Below the pieces are notes generated by a model. The model saw nothing but the letters and a program-made list of their open reading frames with translations, was not told the origin of the DNA and did no database searches. DNA of 41,224 nucleotides. It comes from Hylemonella gracilis. GTDB lineage: Bacteria; Pseudomonadota; Gammaproteobacteria; Burkholderiales; Burkholderiaceae_C. This document shows, piece by piece, positions 19,509-28,627 of the stretch. The number at the start of each line of letters is the position of its first letter. The stretch's first letter is position 1. A program made the translations under genes and the position numbers. Where the stretch lies: the NCBI GenBank assembly GCA_945862195.1, contig CAMAXR010000005.1:1-41224 (forward strand). Direction: 5' to 3'.

Positions 19509-20897
19509 TTAGCGAGGACCTCGTCCGCCGCCGCGGCGTGATCCACCGGACCCACCTGATCCCCCTCGGCGGGGACCGCCGCCTGCAGGCCCTTGCCGTT
19601 GGCGGGTGAAGCTGTCTGCCCCAATGTAGCCCAGAGAGGTTTTCATGGGGTCGGGCTGGGCACCGTTAGGTGACCGGTCGCCGGTGCGCTCGACTTGCCG
19701 ATCGCCAAAAGGGGCATTTCTGCGTTTAGATCCGGCCTTAGCGCCGCCCAAACCCGGCTGGTACAAAGGGTCTGGCTGCTTGGGAGCGGCAGACTTGGGT
19801 TTGCGGTTTCGGGCACCGGGCCCACGACGCACGCCTGGCTCTTGGCGATTAGGACGAGGCATGTTGGGGTCGCGCAAACCTTCGCCGTCCGCACGAGATT
19901 CAGTACCCGGGCTGGAACCTGGGGCACCTCCATGGGCTCTACCGGCACCTGCAGCGCGCATCAATGCCCGAATGTCTGACTCATCAAGCTCCATCCAAGC
20001 GCCTCGTTTGAGCCCGCGTGGCAACACCATGGCGCCATAGCGAATACGAATCAAGCGGCTCACGGCGTGTCCCACCGACTCGATCATGCGCCGCACCTCA
20101 CGATTGCGCCCCTCGCTGATGGTGACGCGGTACCAGCAATTGGAGCCTTCGCCACCGCCTTCTTCAATTGAGCCAAATTGGGCCATGCCATCTTCGAGCT
20201 GCACGCCATCAAGCAACTTCTGACGTTCTTGTTGGCTTAATGCACCCAACACCCTCACCGCGTATTCACGCTCTAAACCAAAGCGTGGATGCATGAGCTT
20301 GTTAGCCAAATCGCCCGAACTGGTGAACAACAACAAACCTTCGGTGTTGAGATCCAAGCGGCCCACGGACTGCCATTTGCCTTGGTGCAATTTGGGCAAT
20401 TTGCGAAACACGGTGGGTCGGTTTTGAGGGTCGTCATGGGTGACAACTTCGCCAACTGGCTTGTGGTAAGCAATCACACGTGCGGGGGGCGGGTCGATGC
20501 GGACCCTGATGGGCTTGCCATTGACCTTGATTTGATCGCCAAACTGAATGCGCTGTCCAATGTGGGCGGGCTCGTTGTTGACCGAAATCCGGCCTTCCAG
20601 TATCAGTTGCTCCATTTCCAAGCGAGATCCCATGCCAGCCTGGGCCAACACCTTATGCAGCTTGGGGCTTTCGGGCATGGGCGCCAAAACGCGCTTCAAA
20701 ATGGGTTCGGGCACCTCTTGGGATTCTTCTTCGTCAAAGCGACCCGTGACCACATCGTCAAAACGAATGACGGACTCTTGTGAAACAGCAAGGGGTTGGT
20801 CGGGCGTGACTGTTTGAGGTTCCGGCGACGCCAAAACAGGCTCAGCCGATGGGGGAAGATCGTCGTTTTCGGGCTGCTCAGGGAGGTCTTGGGTCAT
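19509..20897 (-). CDS. rluB: Ribosomal large subunit pseudouridine synthase B (RluB), long form
   Basis: The 462-residue protein has three parts. An acidic N-terminal extension (1-75) comes first. Then come an S4 RNA-binding domain (about 77-135) and an RsuA-family catalytic core with the aspartate D182 in [11 protein letters not shown]. The last about 140 residues are a basic Gly/Arg/Pro-rich tail ending in [13 protein letters not shown]. coli RluB, 291 residues, makes pseudouridine 2605 in 23S rRNA. The tail is low complexity and resembles RGG-type RNA-binding tails. The start overlaps the scpB stop (ATGA); scpB-rluB is a common pair in bacteria. RsuA-family members RluE/RluF are less likely because of the scpB link. 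Confidence 0.88.
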   Translation of the reverse strand: MTQDLPEQPENDDLPPSAEPVLASPEPQTVTPDQPLAVSQESVIRFDDVVTGRFDEEESQEVPEPILKRVLAPMPESPKLHKVLAQAGMGSRLEMEQLILEGRISVNNEPAHIGQRIQFGDQIKVNGKPIRVRIDPPPARVIAYHKPVGEVVTHDDPQNRPTVFRKLPKLHQGKWQSVGRLDLNTEGLLLFTSSGDLANKLMHPRFGLEREYAVRVLGALSQQERQKLLDGVQLEDGMAQFGSIEEGGGEGSNCWYRVTISEGRNREVRRMIESVGHAVSRLIRIRYGAMVLPRGLKRGAWMELDESDIRALMRAAGAGRAHGGAPGSSPGTESRADGEGLRDPNMPRPNRQEPGVRRGPGARNRKPKSAAPKQPDPLYQPGLGGAKAGSKRRNAPFGDRQVERTGDRSPNGAQPDPMKTSLGYIGADSFTRQRQGPAGGGPRRGGSGGSGGSRRGGGRGPR

Positions 20898-21508
20898 GTG
20901 GGGTTTCCGCTGAGCTCAAAAGGCTCGTGATCGTCAGGTAAAAGAGGCGCCAAATCCACTTCAGGACTCAGGCTTTCCAGCAATTTGTCTTCGAATTGAG
21001 CCGGATTCATGAGGGGCAGCTGATCCAAAGAGGCCAGCCCCAAGTCGTCTAAAAACTGTTTGGTGGTGGCATAGAGCGCGGGGCGACCAGGGGCTTCTCG
21101 GTGCCCGATCACTTCCACCCAACCTCGGTCCTCAAGCTGCTTGAGCAACACCGAATTGATGGTGACGCCCCGAATGTCTTCCATATCTCCACGAGTCACG
21201 GGCTGCTTGTAGGCAATGATGGCCAGAGTTTCCAGAGTGGCTCGGGAGTAGCGCGGCGGTTTTTCAGGGTGCAAACGGTCCAAGTAAGGTCGCATATCGG
21301 GGCGGCTTTGAAAGCGCCAACCCGTTGCCACGCACACAAGCTCCACGCCTCGAGGCTCCCATTCCAGTTGCAGCTCACCCAGTAGGTCTCGTAAGGTATC
21401 AGCACCCAACTCGTCGTTAAAGAGCACGCGCAAATCTTTTACCAGCAAAGGCTGTTGAGAACAAATCAGCGCGGTTTCAAGAATGCGCTTGGCATCCGCC
21501 GTATTCAT
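20894..21508 (-). CDS. scpB: Segregation and condensation protein ScpB
   Basis: The 204-residue protein consists of two winged-helix units. The signature [19 protein letters not shown] and the following [20 protein letters not shown] are the strongest family features. ScpB binds ScpA and SMC in the condensin complex that organises and separates chromosomes. Its usual neighbour scpA is not directly upstream; instead there is a 126-base gap to rluD. It is coupled to rluB by an ATGA overlap. Confidence 0.93.
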   Translation of the reverse strand: MNTADAKRILETALICSQQPLLVKDLRVLFNDELGADTLRDLLGELQLEWEPRGVELVCVATGWRFQSRPDMRPYLDRLHPEKPPRYSRATLETLAIIAYKQPVTRGDMEDIRGVTINSVLLKQLEDRGWVEVIGHREAPGRPALYATTKQFLDDLGLASLDQLPLMNPAQFEDKLLESLSPEVDLAPLLPDDHEPFELSGNPT

Positions 21509-21529
21509 GATGGTCTATAGGAATCTGGG

Positions 21530-21547
21530 TGCATCTGGAGCGATGCA
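21530..21547. other. Hairpin in the rluD-scpB gap
   Basis: TGCATC and GATGCA make a perfect 6-bp stem with a 6-base loop, 22 bases upstream of the scpB ATG. The 126-base gap also holds the near-palindrome GCCCCTAGGGAC at about 21580-21591. No T run follows either, so these may be leader or operator structures rather than terminators. Confidence 0.35.
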
Positions 21548-21634
21548 ATAAACAATGAGGCAGTGGGTACAGCGTCAGCGCCCCTAGGGACGGCGGCAAT
21601 GCGAAATCAAAGTTCGACGTTGCCAAAACTATTT

Positions 21635-22678
21635 TCAGTGAGATTTATTGTAGCCCAGCCCAAGTTGCGCTAGGGCCAACGCAAAATCTGGCGGCACCTT
21701 GGACTGAAATTGCATAGCTTCATGGGTCACGGGGTGATCAAATGCCAGTCGAAACGCATGCAAAGCTTGTCGATTCATACCCGCCAGGGCTTGGCCGCCA
21801 TAGAGCTCATCCCCAACCAGCGGGTGGCCGATAGACGACATGTGCACCCGAATTTGATGCGTTCTGCCCGTGTGCAAACTGCACTGCACCAAGCACACAT
21901 CGGACGTGGACTCCAAACACTCCACTGTGGTTTTAGCGGTTTTGCCAGGCTGCCTTTGCAAGTCCACCACAGCCATGCGCAAACGGTTTTTGGGGTCGCG
22001 CCCCACTGAGGCCTCGACCTCACGAACCATACGACCTGCCCATGATCGGTGGGCAATGGCCAAGTACTGGCGACGCACATCGTGCACAGAAATCATGGCA
22101 GACAACGCATCCATGGCGGTTCGACTGCGCGCCACCACCATCAAACCACTGGTGTCTTTGTCTAATCTGTGCACGATGCCTGCGCGAGGCAGGTCCCCGG
22201 CACGAGGCTCGCGAGCGAGCAAGGCATTTAAAAGCGTGCCGCTCCAGTTTCCAGGCGCAGGGTGCACCACCAAACCCGCAGGCTTGTTAATGACCAACAG
22301 ATGTGCGTCCTCAAACACCACATCCAAGTCTATGGCTTGGGGCACAAAGGCCTGAGACATGGGCGTGGGCTGCAGTTCTACCGTGCCGTTTTGGCCGAGT
22401 TTCACGGTCATTGAGGGCTTGGTCCAAGCCACGCCTTGAGACACCACACATCCACGGGCAATCAACTGCTGAAGATAACTTCTGGAAAACTCTGGAATGA
22501 TCAGCGCCAAAGCCCGATCCAAGCGCATGCCGTGGTGACCCACTTGCATTTCCCATTCACGGGTTTCCGAAACGCTGAGGCTTTCGGACAGATCGACGGG
22601 GTCCTCTTCTGGAATGTCGGCCGATATAATGTTTTTCAATGTTTCCAATTCCAAGGCCTCATGTGCTTCGTCGTTCAT
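21635..22678 (-). CDS. rluD: 23S rRNA pseudouridine synthase RluD
   Basis: The ATG at 22676-22678 gives 347 residues. The frame is open for 81 more codons, but that part is antisense to the bamD leader and is Cys/Trp-rich without family likeness. An acidic N-terminal lead (1-40) is followed by an S4 domain (about 45-105) and the RluA-family core with the catalytic aspartate in HRLDKDTSGL (D173). RluD modifies helix 69 of 23S rRNA (positions 1911, 1915, 1917) and is important for ribosome assembly. Divergence from bamD is the same arrangement as in E. coli. Confidence 0.93.
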   Translation of the reverse strand: MNDEAHEALELETLKNIISADIPEEDPVDLSESLSVSETREWEMQVGHHGMRLDRALALIIPEFSRSYLQQLIARGCVVSQGVAWTKPSMTVKLGQNGTVELQPTPMSQAFVPQAIDLDVVFEDAHLLVINKPAGLVVHPAPGNWSGTLLNALLAREPRAGDLPRAGIVHRLDKDTSGLMVVARSRTAMDALSAMISVHDVRRQYLAIAHRSWAGRMVREVEASVGRDPKNRLRMAVVDLQRQPGKTAKTTVECLESTSDVCLVQCSLHTGRTHQIRVHMSSIGHPLVGDELYGGQALAGMNRQALHAFRLAFDHPVTHEAMQFQSKVPPDFALALAQLGLGYNKSH

Positions 22679-22752
22679 TATCGGACTCTGGCCGCACCTC
22701 TTTTGACACCCTTCACACTCCACAGCACATGCTGAACATCCCTCAGCTCCCC

Positions 22753-23571
22753 ATGCTGTTAAAAAGCCATCGCTTGCTGGTTCAGCTTGCAAGCTTTTTG
22801 GTTTGTATAGGACTGAGCAGTTTGATGTCGGGCTGCGCCACCAAAGAAGTGGATCCCACCGCTGGCATGAGCCCTGAAAAAATCTATGCCGACGCCAAGG
22901 AAGATGCCAGCTTGGGCGCATACGATAAAGCCATCAAGTTGTTTGACAAGGTTGAAGGCAGAGCAGCTGGCACACCTTTAGCGCAGCAAGCTCAAATTGA
23001 CAAAGCTTTCGCACACTACAAAAACCAAGAACCGGCTCAAGCCATTGCCACGCTAGATCGGTTTATTAAACTCAATCCTGCAAGCCCGGCCCTGGATTAC
23101 GCCCTGTACCTCAAAGGCTTGGTCAGCTTTAACGATGACTTGGGTTTATTTTCCAAAATCACGCAACAAGATTTATCTGAACGCGATCAAAAAGCAGCTA
23201 AAGAATCTTTTGATGCCTTTAAAGAGCTGAGCACACGTTTTCCCGAATCGAAATACGTGCCGGATGCTCAACTGCGCATGGGTTACATCATCAACTCTCT
23301 GGCCCAGTACGAAGTGCATGTGGCTCAGTACTACTTCAACCGTGGGGCTTTTTTAGCAGCTGTGAACCGAACTCAGCAGGTATTGGCCGACTACCCCGGC
23401 GCGCCTGCCAATGAAGACGCCTTGTTTGTGTTGATGAAGTCCTATGAAGCTTTGGACCTGAAACAACTTCGAGACGATACTCGCCGCATTTTGGAAAAAA
23501 CTTTCCCCAAAAGCGAATACCTGACCCTAGGCTATAGAAAGAAAAACAGCCCTTGGTGGAAGCTTTGGTAA
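22753..23571 (+). CDS. bamD: Outer membrane assembly lipoprotein BamD
   Basis: From the ATG at 22753 the protein has 272 residues, with a lipoprotein signal peptide ending LMSGC (Cys28). An ATG eight codons earlier (22729) is also possible. After the lipobox come TPR repeats typical of BamD (for example LGAYDKAIKLFDKVEGR and PDAQLRMGYIINSLAQYE). BamD is the essential lipoprotein partner of BamA and receives the C-terminal signal of outer-membrane proteins. No strong Shine-Dalgarno is visible at either start. It is monocistronic here, between divergent rluD and the convergent helicase gene. Confidence 0.94.
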   Translation: MLLKSHRLLVQLASFLVCIGLSSLMSGCATKEVDPTAGMSPEKIYADAKEDASLGAYDKAIKLFDKVEGRAAGTPLAQQAQIDKAFAHYKNQEPAQAIATLDRFIKLNPASPALDYALYLKGLVSFNDDLGLFSKITQQDLSERDQKAAKESFDAFKELSTRFPESKYVPDAQLRMGYIINSLAQYEVHVAQYYFNRGAFLAAVNRTQQVLADYPGAPANEDALFVLMKSYEALDLKQLRDDTRRILEKTFPKSEYLTLGYRKKNSPWWKLW

Positions 23572-23574
23572 ATA

Positions 23575-23598
23575 GATCGGTACTGATTTAAACCGATC
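23575..23598. terminator. Hairpin between convergent bamD and the helicase gene
   Basis: GATCGGT and ACCGATC form a 7-bp perfect stem with a 10-base AT-rich loop in the 35-base gap between two converging genes. Neither strand has a proper T run after it, so efficient intrinsic termination is uncertain. Confidence 0.35.
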
Positions 23599-23606
23599 GC
23601 TTCTGC

Positions 23607-25625
23607 TCAATCACTGCTCGCCAGTTCTTCAAGCCAAGTCTCTAACTCTTGGGACTTCCGAACAGCCTGCATAGGCTCTAGGGCTTTCAACATCCGACGA
23701 CCGTAAGACATGTTTTGGAGCCTCACATCTCCAATCACCAATGCACCACGGTCTGAAATACTTCGAATCAAGCGCCCTGCCCCTTGCTTTAGTGCGACGG
23801 TTGCTTCTGGCAAAAAGTAATGTTGAAAGGCATTGCGTCCGTCAGCCTCCAGGCGTTGGCTTCGGGCCCTAACCAAGGGGTCGCTTGGAGGCGGAAAAGG
23901 TAATTTATCAATCACCACCAATTGCAAGGCCTTGCCGGGTATGTCAACCCCTTCCCAAAACGAGGCTGATGCCACCAAAATTCGCCCTAGAGCCACTTGG
24001 GGCACATGTTCAAATGGCTCACCCCTAAAGCGCTGCAGCAGCTCGTTTCTAGAACCAGTGCCCTGCGCTAAGACTTCTAAACCATCCAACGCGCTTGAAT
24101 GTTGTTTGAGAACCTGAGCGATCTGTTGAACCGCACGCAATGTGGTGGTCAAAACCAAGGTGCGCCCCTTCAAAATTCGCGCCCAAGCCAACACCTTTAA
24201 AGCCAATTGTTGGGCGTGCATAGGGTCTGAGGGCGCTGGCAAATCCAGCGGCACGTAAAGCTTGGACTGAACCGCATAGTCAAAGGGGCTGGGCACCCGC
24301 AACACTTGTGCATGCTGAAGCCCACAGGGCACGGTAAACCAAGTCAACGCATCATCGTCACCCAAGGTGGCCGAAGTGAAAATGAGTGTTCTGGATGACT
24401 CAGGGTCTTTCAACAAATGGTCTTGAAACACTTGAGCCACATCCAGAGGCGATTCAATCAAACGCACCTGAGGTCCTACATCCACCCAGCGAACTTTTTC
24501 GGTTGGTGCCGGGTTGATAAAAAGCTGAACGTTGTCTATGCATTGTTCCAAACGCTCATGCAAACGCACAAAGTCAGGGGCAAGCTCCAAAAAAACTTGG
24601 ATAGCCTGATGCAAAGTTTTCAATTGATGGAGCAGTTGCTCCAATGCAGAGCACCACAACCCATGGGCCACGCCTTCAGGTGCAACACCTGTCCAGCTCA
24701 CACGAGAAGCCGCCACAACTTTAGAACTTAAGCCCTTGCTTGGAGGCAGAAACACCGCACGCAAGTGGTCAATAGCGTGATCCAACTCCGAGCTTAAGTC
24801 CGACCAGGTGGCTGCGCCACGCGCCCACTGATGTCCGCACGCTAGGGCGTCTCGGGCCAATTCCCACAATTGGCTGGTAGAGAGCTGTCGTCCCAAAAAC
24901 TGCACGCCGATGTCGTTGAGTTGGTGAGCTTCATCAAACACAATCACCTGCGCTGAGGGCAACAATTCGGCCATACCCGATTCGCGCACATTCAAGTCGG
25001 CAAAGAAGAGGTGGTGGTTGACCACCACCACATCGGCATTCATCGCCTCGCGTCGCGCCAAGTTCACATGGCAATCCGACGCTTTGGGACAACTGGCACC
25101 CAAGCAGTTGTCTCGCGTGGAGGTAATTAGAGGCACTAAGCCCGAGTTTTCATCGAGGGCAGAAAGCTCTGCCAAATCTCCGGTCCGGGTACGCTGTGCC
25201 CAAGATGAAATTTTGGATAAGGCCACGGACTGCCTTGGGTCGGACCCCGGCACCCCCTGCATGGCGCGCTCCAAGCGGTGCACACACACATAGCTGCCGC
25301 GCCCTTTTAGGAGCGCCATGCGCACAGGCAAGCCCAACAAACGCGTTAACCCGGGAAGATCGCGGTCAAACAACTGGTCTTGGAGGGTTTTGGTGGCTGT
25401 GGAAATCATGACACGCTTGCCACTCAGCAATGCAGGCACCAAATATGCAAAGGTTTTACCTACTCCAGTGCCCGCCTCCACCACTAAGGCGCCACCTGCC
25501 TCAATGCGCTCGGAAATCGCCGCTGCCATTTGAGTTTGGCCTTCTCGTGGCCTGAAACTCTCGCTGCTGTTGTGCAGCAAGCCTTGATTGGCAAACACTT
25601 CCTGAACGAGTTGCGCCAGCGCCAT
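23607..25625 (-). CDS. ATP-dependent helicase, DinG/YoaA family (XPD-like, iron-sulfur)
   Basis: The 672-residue protein is an SF2 helicase. The Q-type start FRPREGQTQM is followed by Walker A AGTGVGKT at 51-58. Four cysteines (C114, C174, C179, C185) sit in the XPD-type iron-sulfur domain, and the DEAH box is at 231-234. The C-terminal helicase motif GAGRLIRSISDRGALVIGD is near the end. Family members unwind DNA 5' to 3' and clear R-loops or replication blocks; YoaA works with the Pol III chi subunit in E. coli. The length is nearer to YoaA (636) than to DinG (716), but by eye I cannot decide between them. It follows the small exported-protein gene after 5 bases. Confidence 0.9.
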   Translation of the reverse strand: MALAQLVQEVFANQGLLHNSSESFRPREGQTQMAAAISERIEAGGALVVEAGTGVGKTFAYLVPALLSGKRVMISTATKTLQDQLFDRDLPGLTRLLGLPVRMALLKGRGSYVCVHRLERAMQGVPGSDPRQSVALSKISSWAQRTRTGDLAELSALDENSGLVPLITSTRDNCLGASCPKASDCHVNLARREAMNADVVVVNHHLFFADLNVRESGMAELLPSAQVIVFDEAHQLNDIGVQFLGRQLSTSQLWELARDALACGHQWARGAATWSDLSSELDHAIDHLRAVFLPPSKGLSSKVVAASRVSWTGVAPEGVAHGLWCSALEQLLHQLKTLHQAIQVFLELAPDFVRLHERLEQCIDNVQLFINPAPTEKVRWVDVGPQVRLIESPLDVAQVFQDHLLKDPESSRTLIFTSATLGDDDALTWFTVPCGLQHAQVLRVPSPFDYAVQSKLYVPLDLPAPSDPMHAQQLALKVLAWARILKGRTLVLTTTLRAVQQIAQVLKQHSSALDGLEVLAQGTGSRNELLQRFRGEPFEHVPQVALGRILVASASFWEGVDIPGKALQLVVIDKLPFPPPSDPLVRARSQRLEADGRNAFQHYFLPEATVALKQGAGRLIRSISDRGALVIGDVRLQNMSYGRRMLKALEPMQAVRKSQELETWLEELASSD

Positions 25626-25630
25626 AAGCC

Positions 25631-26071
25631 TTAACGAGTGGGGCCGGTAGAGGGAATATCCCGGTCTTGCTTGTCTTGGAGCCGCTGCTCAAGCCTATCT
25701 ATGGCGTCTATACCACGGCGTTTTCGACCCTCATCGTTGATCAACACTTCTTGGCGGCGCAAGTCTTCCATCACGACGCGTTTCTGTAACCGAAGTTCGC
25801 GCAAACAGGCATTGACTGCAAACTTTTGGTAGCACAGCCGCTGCTGCGCCGCATACACCCGCTCATGGTCGGCACGGGCTTGCTCTATGCGTTGAATCAG
25901 GACTTCTAAATCCAGTTGTTGCGAGCCTTCGGGCAGTCCGTCTGCGGATGCTGCCCAAGATGGGCTTAAAAAGCTCAAACCGCCCATGACAACCAAAGCC
26001 AAGCACTTCAAACATTGACCTAAGGGCTTGGGTCCCAAGTGTTTTGGATTCTTTGGAAAGATGTGACTCAT
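25631..26071 (-). CDS. Uncharacterised exported helical protein
   Basis: The 146-residue protein is not recognised. It has a long N-terminal region with a hydrophobic core (about 22-35) and a plausible signal peptidase site after SWA (residue 40). The mature part is hydrophilic, rich in R, E, Q and L, and looks all-helical or coiled-coil (about 52-135). Two cysteines lie close together (RLCYQKFAVNACLRE), which could form a disulfide in the periplasm. The start overlaps the zapE stop (ATGA) and the helicase gene begins 5 bases after its stop, so it is held firmly in this operon. Function unknown. Confidence 0.8.
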   Translation of the reverse strand: MSHIFPKNPKHLGPKPLGQCLKCLALVVMGGLSFLSPSWAASADGLPEGSQQLDLEVLIQRIEQARADHERVYAAQQRLCYQKFAVNACLRELRLQKRVVMEDLRRQEVLINDEGRKRRGIDAIDRLEQRLQDKQDRDIPSTGPTR

Positions 26072-27168
26072 GTCAGCCGAGTATTGACCAAACGACGGTC
26101 TAGGGCCAAAAACTCTTGCGACTGCATCTCGTTCAGGCGCGACACGGTTCGGGGAAACTCATGCGCCAAAGGGCCTTGGGTGTACAACTCTTCGGGTGGC
26201 ACTGCAGCCGACATGATGAGCTTGACTCTGCGGTCGTACAGCACGTCCACCAACCAGGTAAAGCGTCTGGCCTCAGAAGCCATGTTCACCGGCATGTGCG
26301 GCACATGGCTGAGCATCACGGTGTGGAACTGAGAGGCCAGCTCTAAATAATCGTTTTGAGAGCGCGGGCTACCGCACAGCACCCTAAAGTCAAACCACAC
26401 CACGCCACCGGCTTTGCGCCGCGCTCGAATCTCGCGCGACTCAATGCGTAATATGGGGTTTTCATCCGCAGATTCCGCCAGTTGATTGAAAGCATCATTC
26501 ATGGCGGCGTCAGCTTCGGGGCCTAAAGGGGTATGGTAGGTGGTCACCAGCTCAAGAGTGCGTTGACGGTAATCGGTACCGTTGTCCACATTGAGCACTT
26601 CGAGCTTTTGATTGAGCAACTCAATGGCGGGCATGATCCGGTCGCGGTGCAAACCGTTGGGATAGAGGTCATTAGGCTTGAAGTTGGACGTGGCCACAAA
26701 ACCCACTTGGTTTTCAAACAACGCCGCCAACAGCCTGTGCAAAATCATGGCGTCGGTGATATCGGCCACATGAAATTCATCAAAGCAAATCAGCTTGAAC
26801 TTCAGTGCCATGCGCTTTGCAAGCGCATTAAGAGGATTGACCGTGCCTTGAAGGTCCGCCAATTCGCGGTGCACTTCTCGCATGAACTCATGAAAATGCA
26901 AACGCGTTTTACGCTTGAGCGGCACCGCGTTGTAAAACAAATCCATCAAAAAGCTTTTGCCGCGCCCCACGCCGCCATACAAATACACCCCCTGAGGAAT
27001 ATCAGGGTGGTTTAGAAACTTTTTAACAGCGTTCGAACGCTTGACCTTGTACTCACCCCATTCGGTGGCACAGCGGTCTAAAGCTTGAACAGCGCGAAGC
27101 TGAGCGGGGTCACTTTGGTAACCCCGCTGCTTCAGCTCTGATTGGTAAGCCTCTAAAACAGACGACAA
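26068..27168 (-). CDS. zapE: Cell division AFG1-family ATPase ZapE
   Basis: The 366-residue protein has Walker A GGVGRGKS at 65-72 and a Walker B/sensor region LICFDEFHVADITDA, with RKTRLHFHEFMREVH just after the P-loop, all diagnostic of AFG1/ZapE. ZapE is a peripheral inner-membrane ATPase that joins the FtsZ ring late in division in E. coli. The start is a TTG at 27166-27168 with AAGG 8 bases upstream; this AAGG overlaps the TAA of lpdA. No ATG lies nearby in frame. It is therefore read as part of the 2-oxoglutarate dehydrogenase operon. Confidence 0.92.
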   Translation of the reverse strand: MSSVLEAYQSELKQRGYQSDPAQLRAVQALDRCATEWGEYKVKRSNAVKKFLNHPDIPQGVYLYGGVGRGKSFLMDLFYNAVPLKRKTRLHFHEFMREVHRELADLQGTVNPLNALAKRMALKFKLICFDEFHVADITDAMILHRLLAALFENQVGFVATSNFKPNDLYPNGLHRDRIMPAIELLNQKLEVLNVDNGTDYRQRTLELVTTYHTPLGPEADAAMNDAFNQLAESADENPILRIESREIRARRKAGGVVWFDFRVLCGSPRSQNDYLELASQFHTVMLSHVPHMPVNMASEARRFTWLVDVLYDRRVKLIMSAAVPPEELYTQGPLAHEFPRTVSRLNEMQSQEFLALDRRLVNTRLT

Positions 27169-27178
27169 ACGCTGCGCC

Positions 27179-28618
27179 TTAAAAGTTCAAAGTGCGCTTG
27201 TCCACAGCCAGAGCAGCTTCCTTGGTTGATTCACTCAATGAGGGGTGTGCATGGCAAATTCGGGCAATGTCTTCGCTGCTGGCCCTAAATTCCATAGCCA
27301 TCACGCATTCGGCAATCAGCTCGCTGGCCATCGGGCCCACGATGTGCACACCCAAAATTTCATCGGTCACTGCGTCTGCAAGCATTTTGACCATACCCGT
27401 GGTGTCGCCCAAGGCGCGTGCTCGGCCATTGGCTAAAAACGGAAAAGTGCCAGCCTTGTAGGCGCGGCCACTGGCCTTGAGCTGCTGCTCAGTTTGCCCT
27501 ACCCACGCAATTTCAGGACTGGTGTAAATAACCCAAGGTATGGTGTTGAAGTTCACATGGCCATGTTGGCCAGCCATACGCTCGGCAACCGCCACGCCTT
27601 CTTCTTCGGCCTTGTGGGCCAGCATAGGTCCGCGCACCACATCGCCCACCGCCCAAATACCGGGCACAGAGGTGCGGCATTCTTCATCCACCACCACTGC
27701 GCCACGCTCGTCCAACTTCAAACCGACTGCTTCCGGATTTAAACCAACGGTGTTGGGCACTCGACCAATGGACACAATGAGCTTGTCCACTTCTAAAGCA
27801 AAGGACTCGCCTTTGGCGTTTTTGTAGGCCACATGCACTTCGGTGTGCTTGCCTTTTTTAGCCACTTGAATCTCGCCCACTTGAACGCCGAGTTCAATTT
27901 TCAAACCTTGCTTGTCAAAAGCCTTCTTGGCCTCTTTGGCAATTTGCTCATCTACTGCACCCAAAAATGTGGGCAAGCCTTCTAAAACTGTGACTTCCGC
28001 GCCCAAACGACGCCACACAGAACCCATTTCAAGACCAATCACGCCAGAGCCAATCAGGCCCAAGCGCTTGGGCACAGCGCCAATGCGCAAAGCCCCGTCG
28101 TTAGACAAAATATGCTCTTCGTCAAAAGGTGCACTGGCCAAAGCTCTGGCATTAGAGCCCGTGGCCACCACCACCTGTTTGGCTGTGATCTGCTCAGAGT
28201 TGGCGCCGCTGACTTGAATACCAAAACCCTCCGGTCCAGAGGACACAAAAGACCCGCGGCCATGCATGAAGGTCACTTTGTTCTTTTTAAACAGATACAA
28301 AATGCCTTCGTTGTTTTGCTTGACCACCGCGTCTTTGCGGCCAACCATGCGCTCCACATCCAGCGAAATGCCTTTGATGTCTATACCGTGGTCTGCAAAG
28401 TGGTGGTTGGCTTGTTCAAAGTGCTCTGAAGACTGCAACAAGGCCTTAGAGGGAATACAACCCACGTTGGTGCAAGTGCCGCCTGGGGCGGGGCCACCAG
28501 CGGCGTTTTTCCATTCGTCAATACAGGCCACATTCATGCCCAATTGCGCGGCGCGAATGGCAGCAATGTAGCCCCCTGGCCCCGCGCCAATGACCACCAC
28601 GTCAAACGTTTTGTTCAT
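27179..28618 (-). CDS. lpdA: Dihydrolipoyl dehydrogenase (E3 of 2-oxoglutarate dehydrogenase)
   Basis: The 479-residue flavoprotein has the FAD motif GAGPGGYIAA at 11-20 and the redox disulfide C49/C54 in GGTCTNVGCIPSK. The second Rossmann motif GSGVIGLEMGSVWRRLG binds NAD, and the C-terminal HAHPSLSE holds the active-site histidine. It reoxidises the lipoyl arm of SucB and makes NADH. The ATG follows AAGGA that overlaps the sucB stop. Being third in sucA-sucB-lpdA, it is the E3 dedicated to this complex, although it may also serve others. Confidence 0.95.
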   Translation of the reverse strand: MNKTFDVVVIGAGPGGYIAAIRAAQLGMNVACIDEWKNAAGGPAPGGTCTNVGCIPSKALLQSSEHFEQANHHFADHGIDIKGISLDVERMVGRKDAVVKQNNEGILYLFKKNKVTFMHGRGSFVSSGPEGFGIQVSGANSEQITAKQVVVATGSNARALASAPFDEEHILSNDGALRIGAVPKRLGLIGSGVIGLEMGSVWRRLGAEVTVLEGLPTFLGAVDEQIAKEAKKAFDKQGLKIELGVQVGEIQVAKKGKHTEVHVAYKNAKGESFALEVDKLIVSIGRVPNTVGLNPEAVGLKLDERGAVVVDEECRTSVPGIWAVGDVVRGPMLAHKAEEEGVAVAERMAGQHGHVNFNTIPWVIYTSPEIAWVGQTEQQLKASGRAYKAGTFPFLANGRARALGDTTGMVKMLADAVTDEILGVHIVGPMASELIAECVMAMEFRASSEDIARICHAHPSLSESTKEAALAVDKRTLNF

Positions 28619-28627
28619 GGTTGGTCC

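Noticed and set aside
22625-22630. TATAAT near the rluD-bamD divergent region
   Set aside because: It codes for Asn-Ile-Ile in the RluD N-terminus and has no -35-like hexamer at 16-18 bases, so it is probably chance.
22703-22708. TTGACA upstream of bamD
   Set aside because: No acceptable -10 was found at 16-18 bases; it could still be part of a promoter but cannot be supported.
22679-22921. N-terminal extension of RluD in an open frame
   Set aside because: The extra 81 residues are Cys/Trp-rich, unlike the family, and are antisense to the bamD leader.
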